From Collinsella sp. AF20-14LB (lineage in GTDB: Bacteria; Actinomycetota; Coriobacteriia; Coriobacteriales; Coriobacteriaceae): a stretch of 64,000 nt of DNA. The DNA lies in contig NZ_QRWD01000001.1 in the NCBI RefSeq assembly GCF_003459505.1, forward strand, positions 200,746 to 264,745, given 5' to 3'. Made by a program: the position numbers and the translations under genes. This document shows, piece by piece, positions 56,401 through 64,000 of this stretch. How positions within the stretch are numbered: position 1 is the stretch's first letter; the number at the start of each line of letters is the position of its first letter. The notes beneath the pieces are model-generated. The model searched no databases. It was not told the origin of the DNA and saw nothing but the letters and a program-made list of their open reading frames with translations.

Positions 56401-59400
56401 GTACCGCGGAAGATGGACGAGCCAGTGACGGTAATGGTCACCTGTCCATCGGATTCGAACTGCGCGTAGTACGTTATGTCTTGCGTGGCGGTCACATCGA
56501 GGGTCGTCGCGGTCTCGACAATCGAGGTGCCCTCCTTATCGGTGCTCCATCCCACAAAGCGATAGCCCATACCGGCAACAGCGGACAGTTCCACCTGGTC
56601 GCCCACGGCAAAGCTACCGCTGCCCGTAACACGGCAGCCCCTGTTCGAAGCCTTGTCCTTCACCACGACCTCGCCCGCAACGGTCACCTCGTACGGATCG
56701 GCAAACACGGCCTGGAGCTCCAACGTATCGTCCTCGAGCCCCTCGACCATATCCTTGTCGAGCTTAACCCAGCAATGGGCGTCGCAGCTCAGCAGCAACT
56801 TGTTGCCCTCGGCATCCAGGACATACCAACCGGCAAATCGCTTGGTACCCATAGGCGTAGCGTTGAGTTCGACCGTATCACCGAATTGATAGGAGCCCTC
56901 GCCGCTCAGGGTGCTAACGCTATCGTCACTCGCGCTCAAAACGACCTGATAGGACTTAGGCGTAAAGGTCGCCGTATAGGTGGCGTCACCCGCGACCTTA
57001 ACGGTATAGTCGGCGTTCTCGCTGACTGTCTCGCCCTTGTCGTCCGTCCAACCCGCAAACGAATACCCGGTGTTGGCGATCGCACGAAGCGTTGCGCGGT
57101 CGCCAGCCTCATAGCCACCAAAGCCGCTCACGACTCCGCCCTCGGCAGGCGAAGCAACGGTATGCACGACATACGAACCCGACGCAAAGACGGCATAGAG
57201 CGACGTATCCTCACGCACGGTAAATCGATAGGTTTTCTTGGAGCTCACGCATGTGCCGTTACGGAACCAGCCCACAAAAGCCGTATCCTCGGCGGCGACC
57301 GTACGCACGGTTACGACCTGTCCAGCGGCATACGCCCCCGCGCCCTCGACCGTGCCCATGCTCTCTTCACACGAGACGTCCACCGTATATTGTTTTGCCG
57401 AGAACACGGCCTGGAGCGCCGTGTCAGACGTCGGCACCACGTGATAGGTGATGTCGCGGCTTACCACGGCGCCCGAGGCATCGGCCCAATACTCAAACGC
57501 ATAGCCCGAAAGCGCATGCGCGGTCAGCGTGGCGGCATGCCCCGCCTCAACGGTACCTGTGCCCTCGACCCAGCCGGCGACGCTCGATTCGACCAGCGAA
57601 CCGGTGCCGGAATCAACTACCGCCGCGGCGTCGACTTCATAGCTTTTTGCCATAAAGCGAGCGACGTGCACATGGCTGCGCTCCTGGTGGCAGGTGAACT
57701 CCGCATCGGCAGACTCAAACGTGCCGTCGGCCGTATACCAACCAGTAAAGACGTAACCGGGATTGGGCGTCGCCTTAAGGGCAACCTCCGCGCCGCGGTC
57801 GGCAAGGATTCGGCTCGCCTTGACGGTGCCGCCCTCCGCAGGATCGGCGAGAGGCACGCAGACGGTATCGATCGGCACGAAGGCCGCGGTAATAACGCAG
57901 TGTCCGGTTTTACCGCGAGCCTTCGCAACCAACGAGGTCTCGTGCTTAAGGCTCTTCAGGCGACCATTGACGTACCAACCCCGGAACAAAAAGCCAGGAT
58001 GGGCCTTGGCCGTCAAATGAAGGGTTTCCCCTAATTTAAACGTATCGGTCGTAGGCTTCACCACGGTCCCATTGCACGTCACGGTACCGCCGAGCCATGA
58101 ATCGGCGGTGACGATGACCTCGGGCTTTGAGTCGGTAAAAATCGCGGTATAGGTATCGCTCTTGGTGACCTTGACGACCAGCTCGGCGGTGTCGTACTCC
58201 TTACCGGAGCCATCCTTCCAATGGTCAAAACGATAGCCGTCGTTGGCCTTTGCCTTGAGCATCACCGTATCGCCGTAGCCACAGGTAACAGAAGATGCGC
58301 CCGGATGCCCCTCGATCTCAACGGTACCGCGCTCCACAAAGGTCTTTTTTGCCTTCGCCGTCACGGTATACGTGTTTTCCTCAAACACCGCACGCACGGT
58401 GCATTCCACGTCCTCGGGATAGAACTCGAGGTAGCTGGGGTCGGTGCCCAAAAGCAAGTCCGTCTTGGCGTCGTACCAGCCCTTAAAGGTAAATTGTTTG
58501 CTCGCCTCGGCCGTGAGTTCAATGCTCAGCGTGGCAGGCTCGCCCTTCATGCAGTAGCCCTCGCCGTGCACCATATATTTGCCCGCCATGGCCGCGGCCG
58601 GCTCAACGACCACGTCTACCTTGCAGGCGCGCGTAAACTTCGCTTGGATCACGCAGTCGGTAATGGGCTCAAGGGTATAGGAGCGCTCGCTCGAAACCAG
58701 CGTCGCGGTGGCATCCGAGCCGCCGTTGTTCAGGTACCAACCGTCAAAGATATAACCCTCAGATGGCGTGGCCTCCGCAGTCACGCGCTCACCCTCGGGG
58801 ACCTCGAGGACCATGCCAGCAGTCTCGTCGCGCTTCAGTGCAACGGTGCCGCCCTCGAGCGGGTCGGCCTCGGCACGCACGGTATGCGTATCTCTGCCGT
58901 CCATTACGGCCTCAATTCGGGCATTGCCGTTAACGCGGTATTCGCAAACTTCCTGCTTGTTGGCAATCGTGATACCCTGCGCATCGGTTTCTCGCCACTC
59001 TACAAAACGGTACGTTTTCTCCGGATTGTCGGGGCGCACCTTGGGCCGCATCGTAAACGTGAGAATATCGCCATCCTTCGCGCGAACCTTGCCATCCACG
59101 ACTGGCATGCCATCGCACAGCACCTCGGCGCTATCGAAGGGATCGGTATTCACCAGAATAGTCTTGTCCGCCTTGCGGAAGCGCGCAACCAGATGGCGGT
59201 CGACCTCGGCCTTGAAGATATACGTGCGCTCGGGCGAAACCTCGATGCCGTCCTCAAACCATCCCACAAAGGCATAGTCGGGACCCTCGCTCGCAGTGAC
59301 CATAGCCTGATCGCCACGGGTGATGCTCTGCTTTACAGGGCTTGCGGTGCAGCCCGTCGAAAAATCGGCCTGAATGCCATCGGCTTCGGCAACTGCCGTG

Positions 59401-62400
59401 ACCTCGACTTTTTTCTCAAAGACGGCCGTCATCTTTACAACCTCGGGCGTCAGGTCCGTGATCGTCATCGTCTTGAGAGGAGATGTCGAGACCTCGACGC
59501 CGTTCTCTTTCCAACATACGAAGCGATAGCCGGGATTTGCGACGGCTTCGAGCGTGGCGACCGTCCCCTCGTAGTGGAAACCACCGCCGGTAACGGCACC
59601 GCCCACCTCGGGCTGCGCGGTGGCAATAATCTCAATCTTATGGTCGCCATGAGGCTTGGGCTTCTTGTGGTCGTCGATGATGTCCTTAATCTCCTTGAGC
59701 ACCTTGGTGCCCACAGCGGCAACATCCTCAATGTTGTCGGCCATACCGATCTCAATCACCGCGTCGGCCGCGATGGGGTCGACAATCTCGCCCAGGCCAT
59801 ACATGGTGGCGAGAACGGCCGCAGCCGTAATCGCGGCAATGAGCGCGGCCTTCAGCGCCGCGAGTGACTCGTCGGGGTCAGTCGCCTCGCGGAAATGCGC
59901 GGTGTACTGCACATCTCCCTCGAGCACAAACGTGTAGGACGGACCATCGTCGCCGGTAAAGACAACGTTGCCGAGGGCATCGGTCGCGTAGTCAAACACA
60001 TAGCCAGGCATTGGCACCGCCACGACCGTTACGCGCGACCCGATGCCATACAGACCGGTGGAAAGGAACTGCCCGAGCGGCTGCCCGTTCTCATCGACCC
60101 CATCCACACTCAGCACAACGCTCGCCTGCGGAGCGCAGTATCGCGGAGTGATCTCGATCCTAGCGTCAGCCTTGTCCTCGGACACAATCGCGTCCGCCTT
60201 GTCCACCGTATAGGTAAAGTCGAGCTGATCGCTCGCGGCGTACGCATCATCGCCCTCGCCCAGATACCAGCCCAGGAACAGGGCATTATCCGTGACGGCG
60301 GAAACCTCAACCGTCTCGCCGGCATTGCGATAGCAGTTTTGGGCGGTAACACTCAGGTGCGCATAGTCCTGCGACGAATCGGTCGCCTGCGCATCGTTGA
60401 CATGCACCGCATAGTCCTTGAGCTTAAAGCGAGCCTCCAGGGACAGATCCTTATCCGGCGTAAACGTGTAGGCCGTCTCTTTGGAGATGTACTTGCCGGA
60501 CTCGGTGTCATACCAGCCCTTAAACGTGATGTTGTCGTTGAGCATCCCCAAAGCACCGGCATCGAGCGTGACCTCGGCGCCCGCATCGATCGTCGTCGCG
60601 CCGGAAACATCGGGCAGCTCAACGCCGTCCATCAGTTTGCGTTCGCCTTTATCGATCGTTTGAGCATAGGAGATCTGGAACGACGTCGGCTCAGGCTTCT
60701 TAAGCTGTAGCGTGCCCTTGGTCTGGGTTTCAAAATGTGAATAGCCATCGTCATACACGAGCTTTACGGGCTGTCCGTCCATCGACTCATCGAAGACGTC
60801 ACCGTCGCATGGAGTCGCCGTAAGGTACTCACCCAGTTCTCCCTTTATGAGGGCTTCGTAGTTCCAAATCGATACCGAATGCGGGTAATCGAGCTCGACG
60901 CTCATGCCCTCGAGCGAAATGGTGTCCCCCGGCTCATAGGTCATGTTGTTGGGGTCGCATGAGATCTCAACGTTCTCGAGCACCTTGCCCACCGGGACGG
61001 GCAGGCAGCCGTTGCACCTCTCCCAAACAGCCTTGGGCTCTCCCTTGCTGTACTTTGGAATCATCTTTGCGGGGACCATGACGGTCATGTTGTATTTGGG
61101 GAACGTGTCGGTGTTAATGAGCACCGCATGGTTGCACCCAAAGAACACGGTCTCGAGATTGGTACTGCCAAACGCCTTTTCCGGCAACTCCTCGATCTTG
61201 GAGTTATATGGCAGCGTCAGTCCGCCGCTCAAGTCGGTGCCGTAGAAGCAGGTGTGGCCAAGCGTTTCGACCGTTGTGTTGCTCTCGAGCCCTGTGGTAG
61301 CAAGGTCCGAGCAAAACCTGAACGCGCAAACGCCAATCGATGTAATGGAGGCATTCTTGTCCAGGCCGGTATCGGTCAGAGCCTTGCAGCCTTCGTAGGC
61401 TCTGTCGGGAATCGATGTGAGGCCGACAACCTTGTCGAGCCCCGTGGACACCAGTCCACTCTCGGCAAACGCGGCGTCGCCCATCGAGCCAATGGTAGTA
61501 GTCTCGCTGATGTTCAGGCTCGCAAGCGACTTGCAGCCATAGAATGCCTCTTTTCCGATGGTGCCGATGGTCATACCGGAAAGGCTGATATTGGTGAGAT
61601 TCGGGCAGTTATAGAAGGCGTGCAATCCGATTTTGGAAATGGAACTGTTCTCAAAGCGCACCGAGCGCAGATTGGAAGAGTCGGCGCAGAGCTGTGCGTC
61701 GACTTCATCAACCCCGTAATCGACAATCAAATTCGTTACCATTCGACCATCGACAGAGTTCTCGCGCGGGTTGTTTTCATCGATTTCTACCGTAAGATTT
61801 CCGTTTGCGTCGCACGGATACAGATAGTAGTTGGGCATGAGCTTGGCATACTCGTAGGCCGCCTGCTGCAGGTTGCCCTTGCTGTACGCGACAAGGCGCG
61901 TGTAGCCATCGTCGTACACGAGCTGTATAGGTTCTCCGTCCATCGACTCGTCGAAGACATCACCATCGCAGGGGGTCGCCGTAAGGTATTCGCCGAGTTC
62001 TTCCTTTATGAGCGCTTCGTAGTCGCTATCCATCGTCGAATGAGGATATTGAAATGTGACACTCATGCCCTCGAGCGAGATCTTTTCCCCCGGCTGATAG
62101 GCCATCTTGTCGGGATCACGCGAGATCTCAATCTTTTGGAGCATCTTGCCTACGGGGACGGGCAGGCTACCATTACAGCTCTCCCAAACCTCTTTAGGGT
62201 GGCCGCTTTCGTATTGCGAAACCATCTTGGCAGGGACCATGACAGTCATGTATTGCTTGGGAAACGTGGTGGAATTAATGAGCACCACATGGTCGCACCC
62301 AAGGTACACGGTTTCGAGCTTAGAGCCATAGAACGCACGGCTCGGCAGTTCCTCGATTTTGGAATAAAGGGGCAGCGTCAGCCCGCCGCTCATATTGGTC

Positions 62401-63422
62401 CCGGAGAAGCAACCTTCGCGGAGCGTCTTGATCGTCGTATTGCTCTCAAGTCCGGTCGTCGCAAGGCGGGAGCAGTTTTTGAACGCATTAACGCCGATTG
62501 ACGTGATGGATGTGTTCCCGCCCAGACCGGTATCGGTCAGAGCGCTGCAGGCATTATAAGCGTTCTCAGGAATCGAACTGAGACCAACGACCTTGTCGAG
62601 ACCCGTAGACCGCAGCCCGCTCCAGGCAAACGCGGCATCGCCCATAGAGCCGATGGTAGCAACGTCATTAATGTTCAGGCTCGTAAGCGATCCGCACCCA
62701 GAAAACGCCTCTGTTCCGATGCCCCCAATGGTCATACCGGAAAAGCTGATATCGGCGAGATTGGAGCACCCAGAAAAGGCGTGTAGTCCAATTGAAGAAA
62801 TAGAGCTGTTCTCAAAACGCACCGAACGCAAATTGGAGGAATACTCACAAATATATCCGGGAACCCCATCCACTCCGTAATCAACGATCAGATTGGTTAC
62901 CAATTTACCGTCGACAGAGCTCCCGTACGGGTCGTTTCCATCGATCTCTACCGTAACGCTTCCGCTTGCATCGCACGGATACACATAGCCATTCGGCATA
63001 AGCTTGGCATACTCGTAGACCGTTGGGTCCTCATACACGAGGGGATCGACTTCGCTGTCATCGGACGAGGACTCTGACGTTGCAGGCGAGCTCTTTGCAG
63101 CATCGGAATCAGTCGCAGCACTTGTGAGGTCCTGAGCTAGGCTCGTCCCGGGGGCGTCGGATGCCGCGCTGGATGAGTCGTCCTGCGTATTATTCTCCTG
63201 ATCGGAAGACGCGGATGAAGCGCTTTCGTCCGAAGGTGATGATTCATCGACCGCATCGGTATCGGAGCCCGAGTCGGTCTCTTGGGCCTCGCTCTCAACG
63301 GCAAGCGCCCCGGCGTCATCGGCATAGGCTGTGCTGGGCGCAAGGAGTATCGAGGTCACGACCATCGCGACCGAAAGATAGACGACTAAAAACCTATAGA
63401 GGGCAGCAGTGATCCTGTTCAT
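50421..63422 (-). CDS. Giant sortase-anchored surface protein: BspA-like LRR, InlB-type repeats, Ig/MBG mega-repeats (4333 aa)
   Basis: Signal peptide 1-34 (STAYA cleavage), Ser/Asp-rich stretch to ~130, then two tandem ~385-residue blocks (~136-520 and ~521-907) with BspA-type LRRs (FENSSISSIGLHAFSGCSNL). About nineteen InlB/Listeria-Bacteroides-type repeats with an F-x-x-W core follow (~920-2570). An Ala-rich helical, hydrophobic island interrupts them at ~1185-1255. Next are three mega-repeats starting near 2577, 3197 and 3727, each an AVNGSVD domain, an Ig-like domain (YQWFRM...GEYFCRITQ), a putative-Ig domain and one or more MBG-type domains, with Pro/Asp stalks at ~3640-3720 and ~4170-4260. 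LADTG, one hydrophobic helix and RRRRS close the chain. Adhesin or host-glycan/ECM contact is inferred. The ATG at 63422 follows GGGAAGG, which is held in a leader stem. Confidence 0.92.
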   Translation of the reverse strand: MNRITAALYRFLVVYLSVAMVVTSILLAPSTAYADDAGALAVESEAQETDSGSDTDAVDESSPSDESASSASSDQENNTQDDSSSAASDAPGTSLAQDLTSAATDSDAAKSSPATSESSSDDSEVDPLVYEDPTVYEYAKLMPNGYVYPCDASGSVTVEIDGNDPYGSSVDGKLVTNLIVDYGVDGVPGYICEYSSNLRSVRFENSSISSIGLHAFSGCSNLADISFSGMTIGGIGTEAFSGCGSLTSLNINDVATIGSMGDAAFAWSGLRSTGLDKVVGLSSIPENAYNACSALTDTGLGGNTSITSIGVNAFKNCSRLATTGLESNTTIKTLREGCFSGTNMSGGLTLPLYSKIEELPSRAFYGSKLETVYLGCDHVVLINSTTFPKQYMTVMVPAKMVSQYESGHPKEVWESCNGSLPVPVGKMLQKIEISRDPDKMAYQPGEKISLEGMSVTFQYPHSTMDSDYEALIKEELGEYLTATPCDGDVFDESMDGEPIQLVYDDGYTRLVAYSKGNLQQAAYEYAKLMPNYYLYPCDANGNLTVEIDENNPRENSVDGRMVTNLIVDYGVDEVDAQLCADSSNLRSVRFENSSISKIGLHAFYNCPNLTNISLSGMTIGTIGKEAFYGCKSLASLNISETTTIGSMGDAAFAESGLVSTGLDKVVGLTSIPDRAYEGCKALTDTGLDKNASITSIGVCAFRFCSDLATTGLESNTTVETLGHTCFYGTDLSGGLTLPYNSKIEELPEKAFGSTNLETVFFGCNHAVLINTDTFPKYNMTVMVPAKMIPKYSKGEPKAVWERCNGCLPVPVGKVLENVEISCDPNNMTYEPGDTISLEGMSVELDYPHSVSIWNYEALIKGELGEYLTATPCDGDVFDESMDGQPVKLVYDDGYSHFETQTKGTLQLKKPEPTSFQISYAQTIDKGERKLMDGVELPDVSGATTIDAGAEVTLDAGALGMLNDNITFKGWYDTESGKYISKETAYTFTPDKDLSLEARFKLKDYAVHVNDAQATDSSQDYAHLSVTAQNCYRNAGETVEVSAVTDNALFLGWYLGEGDDAYAASDQLDFTYTVDKADAIVSEDKADARIEITPRYCAPQASVVLSVDGVDENGQPLGQFLSTGLYGIGSRVTVVAVPMPGYVFDYATDALGNVVFTGDDGPSYTFVLEGDVQYTAHFREATDPDESLAALKAALIAAITAAAVLATMYGLGEIVDPIAADAVIEIGMADNIEDVAAVGTKVLKEIKDIIDDHKKPKPHGDHKIEIIATAQPEVGGAVTGGGFHYEGTVATLEAVANPGYRFVCWKENGVEVSTSPLKTMTITDLTPEVVKMTAVFEKKVEVTAVAEADGIQADFSTGCTASPVKQSITRGDQAMVTASEGPDYAFVGWFEDGIEVSPERTYIFKAEVDRHLVARFRKADKTILVNTDPFDSAEVLCDGMPVVDGKVRAKDGDILTFTMRPKVRPDNPEKTYRFVEWRETDAQGITIANKQEVCEYRVNGNARIEAVMDGRDTHTVRAEADPLEGGTVALKRDETAGMVLEVPEGERVTAEATPSEGYIFDGWYLNNGGSDATATLVSSERSYTLEPITDCVIQAKFTRACKVDVVVEPAAAMAGKYMVHGEGYCMKGEPATLSIELTAEASKQFTFKGWYDAKTDLLLGTDPSYLEFYPEDVECTVRAVFEENTYTVTAKAKKTFVERGTVEIEGHPGASSVTCGYGDTVMLKAKANDGYRFDHWKDGSGKEYDTAELVVKVTKSDTYTAIFTDSKPEVIVTADSWLGGTVTCNGTVVKPTTDTFKLGETLHLTAKAHPGFLFRGWYVNGRLKSLKHETSLVAKARGKTGHCVITAAFVPIDTVCVPLADPAEGGTVKASRILADRGAEVALKATPNPGYVFTGWYTADGTFESADAEFTCHQERSHVHVARFMAKSYEVDAAAVVDSGTGSLVESSVAGWVEGTGTVEAGHAATLTAHALSGYAFEYWADASGAVVSRDITYHVVPTSDTALQAVFSAKQYTVDVSCEESMGTVEGAGAYAAGQVVTVRTVAAEDTAFVGWFRNGTCVSSKKTYRFTVREDTSLYAVFASGSYVVHTVASPAEGGVVSGFGGYEAGDRATLRAIANTGYSFAGWTDDKGETVSENADYTVKVAGDATYTATFTPKSYQVVLSASDDSVSTLSGEGSYQFGDTVELNATPMGTKRFAGWYVLDAEGNKLLLSCDAHCWVKLDKDMVEGLEDDTLELQAVFADPYEVTVAGEVVVKDKASNRGCRVTGSGSFAVGDQVELSAVAGMGYRFVGWSTDKEGTSIVETATTLDVTATQDITYYAQFESDGQVTITVTGSSIFRGTALLVDGIPAGSRSYDRGDIFMAIAIPWKKYHFSHWVDDAGVTVSYSAFYIGTAKENKQLTAVFYETGCDVQVATYPKDAGFSMVALGTGGSYHSAAIMFTVPHKGWKFKYWVDENGVPVGFTPVINRVVFGNRTFTAVYERASMTVTAVDSRQGGHVEGSSEDESLGYAVTNEVENGESTTLTAVPDAGYVFDGWYARNDDGSLGDEPLSTDATWTFVPEDNMTVEARFAEAPKYKVTARAVNGSVDPESALVATDGKVTLSAAPDEGCYLTRVTVAEEAGEDGSAGNAYDLDISDYKGGAYEVTLSGVSAPQQVTFEFAKAAAPEVLAQPQDASAYEGDPVELSVAAEAGRNVRVHAAVSSGSAADVKLSYQWYRVSDDGGKAVALKGETGETLSITQLDSDGEGEYFCRITQNYLGTVTKTDTEHAKVSIVPREALVFNGRVLPVATAHDEYRVVIAGATGGKAPYAYNLDDVEVPEGMQLTLADDGSGALVLSGVPAATGVHSFKIGCTDDLGNKCDAHFALLVKAKEAPLTFEGQTFTYNATAQAPELSGVPEGCEDDVKLTYVGTGDTHYSSDQAPVDAGTYRAVVTLDAKGYVGNASCDFTIEKAPVDISIETSDVTYDGARHGAAVAVAGLDASGYSVAYCGIDGTSYGPTALEPCDSGNYRVTVKVTDSNYQGKESAEFSITKASQVITGTTSYSGVYGGDPIVFNNVAQTPVTFELVDSDDDRGPVSIKGRCATVKAAGTARVVAHAKASRNYLAAEDVELTVSVAPAQLLVKVDDAERFEGQENPEFTSSLVSRCDTSDVKVTYFCSANKKSPAGEYQIDAAVADPNFDVAVDPGTLTVKKKPEHYKVTAKAVNGSVDNDLVSVVEGGDATVSATPDEGCYLERVTVAQAGSDATVDLDISDYKGGAYKVTLSDVTTSREVAFEFAKADAPRVVAQPQDVSVHEGDSAVLSVAAEAGKNVADHAASSTGCAAEVELSYQWFRMVNGKAVALEGETGETLSLADLDDELAGEYFCRITQRYLGTEKQTDSDCVSVSVVAWDTLVFNGGLLPAASAHGTYIATIAGAAGGKAPYEYAWDKTKLPDGLKLSRTSGGLTLSGVPSKTGVFAFDITCTDARGEAMTARFALAVQAKRVKLTFTDGDFTFNGASQAPEVSGAPKVCKGDLKVWYYGCGSTQYFSTDAPTDAGTYRAVATLRSHGYIGAAACQFEIAPAKLKVKVDDAERFEGEADPAFTSSLESAVDTSGVKVEYSCDADESSPAGKYQIGATVTDPNFDVEVVPGTLTVKKKQEPVGPDPVVPDPDNPDNPDPDNPDPDQPDPGPNPGPDNPEPDNPNPDPKPDPDPKPDPDPKPDPDPKPDPDNPDPDNPEPDNPDKPERFEVTAKAVNGSVDNASVTVDAGGDVTLSATPDEGCYLERVTVTEAGPDKAIDLDISGYEGGAYEVTLSGVTASHEITFEFAKADAPKVIAQPQDASAHEGDAVVLSVAAEAGKGVLDHTSSSTGSAADVELSYQWFHMVGGETVALEGETGETLLIEGLDEDCAGEYFCRVTQRYLGTEAQVESDRAVVSVVLRDALVFNGGLLPVARAHSTYRATIAGAAGGEAPYEYTWDDAKLPDGFKLTRTAGGLTLSGTPSKAGVSSFDITCKDARGETGTAHFVLVVQAKRVKLAFESGNFVYSGDAQAPEVTGVPKACEGDLRVRYYGTGGTHYSSSEAPTDAGTYRAVATLRSNGYIGAASRKFRIAPTKLKVKVDDVERFEGEMNPAFTSSLKSSADTSGVKVEYSCVADESSPAGEYQIEATVTDPNFDVTVEPGTLTVKKKQEPVDPDPVVPDPDKPDGPDPDKPDPDQPDPDQPDKPEPNQPDPGRPEPGKPEPDQPDKPDPDNPDKPEPDNPSKPEPEKPGTPDSDQPDSKDPTKPGSSDDSAADKAKASGAENSGKKESSKSSAQQLADTGDHAPLAVAVAAGAVALIAIALELLRRRRSDA
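52297..52368. repeat. 18-bp tandem repeat (4 units) coding Pro-Asp-Pro-Lys stalk
   Basis: GGATCAGGCTTGGGATCT repeated four times (last unit ends in C), coding PDPKPD units of the stalk. In frame, so unit gain or loss would change stalk length without a frameshift. Confidence 0.9.
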
Positions 63423-63427
63423 AGGAA

Positions 63428-63510
63428 CCTTCCCGCAATTTGCAAAGATACAGAGTCCCAGTGTGGGCCATCATCACACAATACCCTGTATAAGCGACAA
63501 TGCGGGAAGG
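63428..63510 (-). promoter_or_regulatory. Leader of the giant gene: nested stems enclosing the ribosome-binding site
   Basis: mRNA sense: CCTTCCCGCA (from 63501-63510) pairs perfectly with TGCGGGAAGG (from 63428-63437), and the latter contains the only Shine-Dalgarno sequence. Inside are ATACAG/CTGTAT (63486-63491 / 63448-63453) and GTGTG/CACAC. A weak -10 (TAGATA) lies near 63523, so the stem would be at the mRNA 5' end. Confidence 0.55.
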
Positions 63511-63548
63511 CTGCGCAAACGGTTTATCTAAGGGCGCAAATGGTTGGT

Positions 63549-64000
63549 CTAATCGCTGCTTAAATCGCGCAAAGCGTCAATCGCGGTGTCGACTTCCTCG
63601 GCCGCGTTGAAGTAACCAAACGAGAAGCGAACTACGCCCTGGCGCTCGGTTCCCAGTGCACGGTGCATGAGTGGGGCGCAATGGGCACCGGGGCGCGTCG
63701 CAATCCCCCACCCCTGCATGAGCGCGTCCGAGATCTCGGCAGAGTCGATATCACCCACGTTGAGTGAGACGATCGCCGAGCGCGACGGCTGGTCAAAGGC
63801 GCCGTAGAGCTTGATCTCCGGGATTTCGCGCACGCCAGCGAGAAAGCGATCCGCCAGTGCTCGCTCATGCGCCGCAATCGCCTCGACCCCGCTTTGCGCC
63901 TCGATAAAGTCGAGACCTGCGGAAAGTCCCGCGATGCCGTGGCCGTTGAGCGTGCCCGCCTCAAGGCGCGTGGGCCACTCAAGCGGCTGCAGCGCATCGA
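63549..64000 (-). CDS. Class V aminotransferase / cysteine desulphurase, TIGR01977-like (partial)
   Basis: C-terminal ~150 residues; the gene continues past the window edge. Reads ...RLEAGTLNGHGIAGLSAGLDFIEAQSG... and later IATRPGAHCAPLMHRALGTERQGVVRFSFGYFNAAEEVDTAI. The Cys in GAHCAPLMH and the GVVRFSFGYFN end are typical of the EF2568/TIGR01977 desulphurase group rather than IscS or SufS. That group often sits with genes for selenium-dependent molybdenum hydroxylase maturation, which would link it to the hydroxylase at 38-42 kb, but the neighbours here are outside the window. The PLP lysine is also outside. The frame has no break. Confidence 0.8.
   Translation of the reverse strand, partial: DALQPLEWPTRLEAGTLNGHGIAGLSAGLDFIEAQSGVEAIAAHERALADRFLAGVREIPEIKLYGAFDQPSRSAIVSLNVGDIDSAEISDALMQGWGIATRPGAHCAPLMHRALGTERQGVVRFSFGYFNAAEEVDTAIDALRDLSSD

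Noticed and set aside
53835..58034. 1399-codon open frame on + opposite the giant gene, and others (51252-53696, 61128-62501, 58221-59867)
   Set aside because: They are antisense to a gene with clear domains, rich in Arg/His/Gly as expected from the reverse reading of GC-biased codons, with no domain or ribosome-binding site.

Overview
The window looks like chromosomal DNA of a high-GC, anaerobic gut member of the Coriobacteriia, most like Collinsella. That assignment is inferred from codon bias, an anaerobic gene set (NADP-glutamate dehydrogenase, a formate/nitrite-type channel, a molybdenum hydroxylase, selenocysteine machinery), a giant LRR/InlB-type sortase-anchored protein, and small palindromic intergenic repeats. 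No 16S or other taxonomic marker is present.

Region 1 (1-7.6 kb) is an eroded accessory zone. It holds an unknown membrane protein, an unknown 272-aa protein, a solitary reverse transcriptase of the Abi/unknown-group kind that may act in phage defence, two diverged copies of a surface-protein leader plus signal peptide, a broken transglutaminase fused to the tail of a broken ABC ATPase, a 65-aa orphan with a very good ribosome-binding site, and a 95-bp inverted repeat.

Region 2 (7.6-22 kb) is a 13-gene minus-strand exopolysaccharide/capsule operon. It is read from a LoaP/RfaH-type antiterminator (21986) through a phosphoglycosyl transferase, a GT26 transferase, CapE-CapF-CapG (UDP-N-acetyl-L-fucosamine synthesis), an acetyltransferase, a GT4, a GT32, a Wzy-like polymerase, a pyruvyl-transferase/FrhB fusion, a Wzx flippase and a last GT4. 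The last GT4 is split by a one-base frameshift in a run of eight G. Two further nine-base G runs sit in the same operon, so length variation of homopolymers may switch the polysaccharide.

Region 3 (22-50.4 kb) is mostly core: thrS, a zinc-ribbon membrane protein, a GlpA/GlpB-like/DUF1667 oxidoreductase trio, an Xaa-Pro peptidase, folC, valS, clpX-clpP-tig, tRNA-Leu, a two-gene molybdenum hydroxylase, gdhA, a selenocysteine cassette (tRNA-Sec, selB, selA), an FNT channel, tRNA-Gly, tRNA-Pro and brnQ. The intergenic spaces carry several strong structured elements: two copies of a ~175-bp terminal-inverted-repeat element, a ~100-nt dumbbell RNA between valS and folC, and a tRNA-tail inverted repeat.

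Region 4 (50.4-64 kb) is one 13-kb gene for a 4333-aa cell-wall protein. It has two BspA-like LRR blocks, about nineteen InlB-type repeats, three Ig/MBG-type mega-repeats, proline-rich stalks and an LADTG sortase motif. Its ribosome-binding site lies in the 3' arm of a 10-bp leader stem. The window ends inside a class-V aminotransferase of the TIGR01977 type, a family often linked to selenium-dependent molybdenum hydroxylases.
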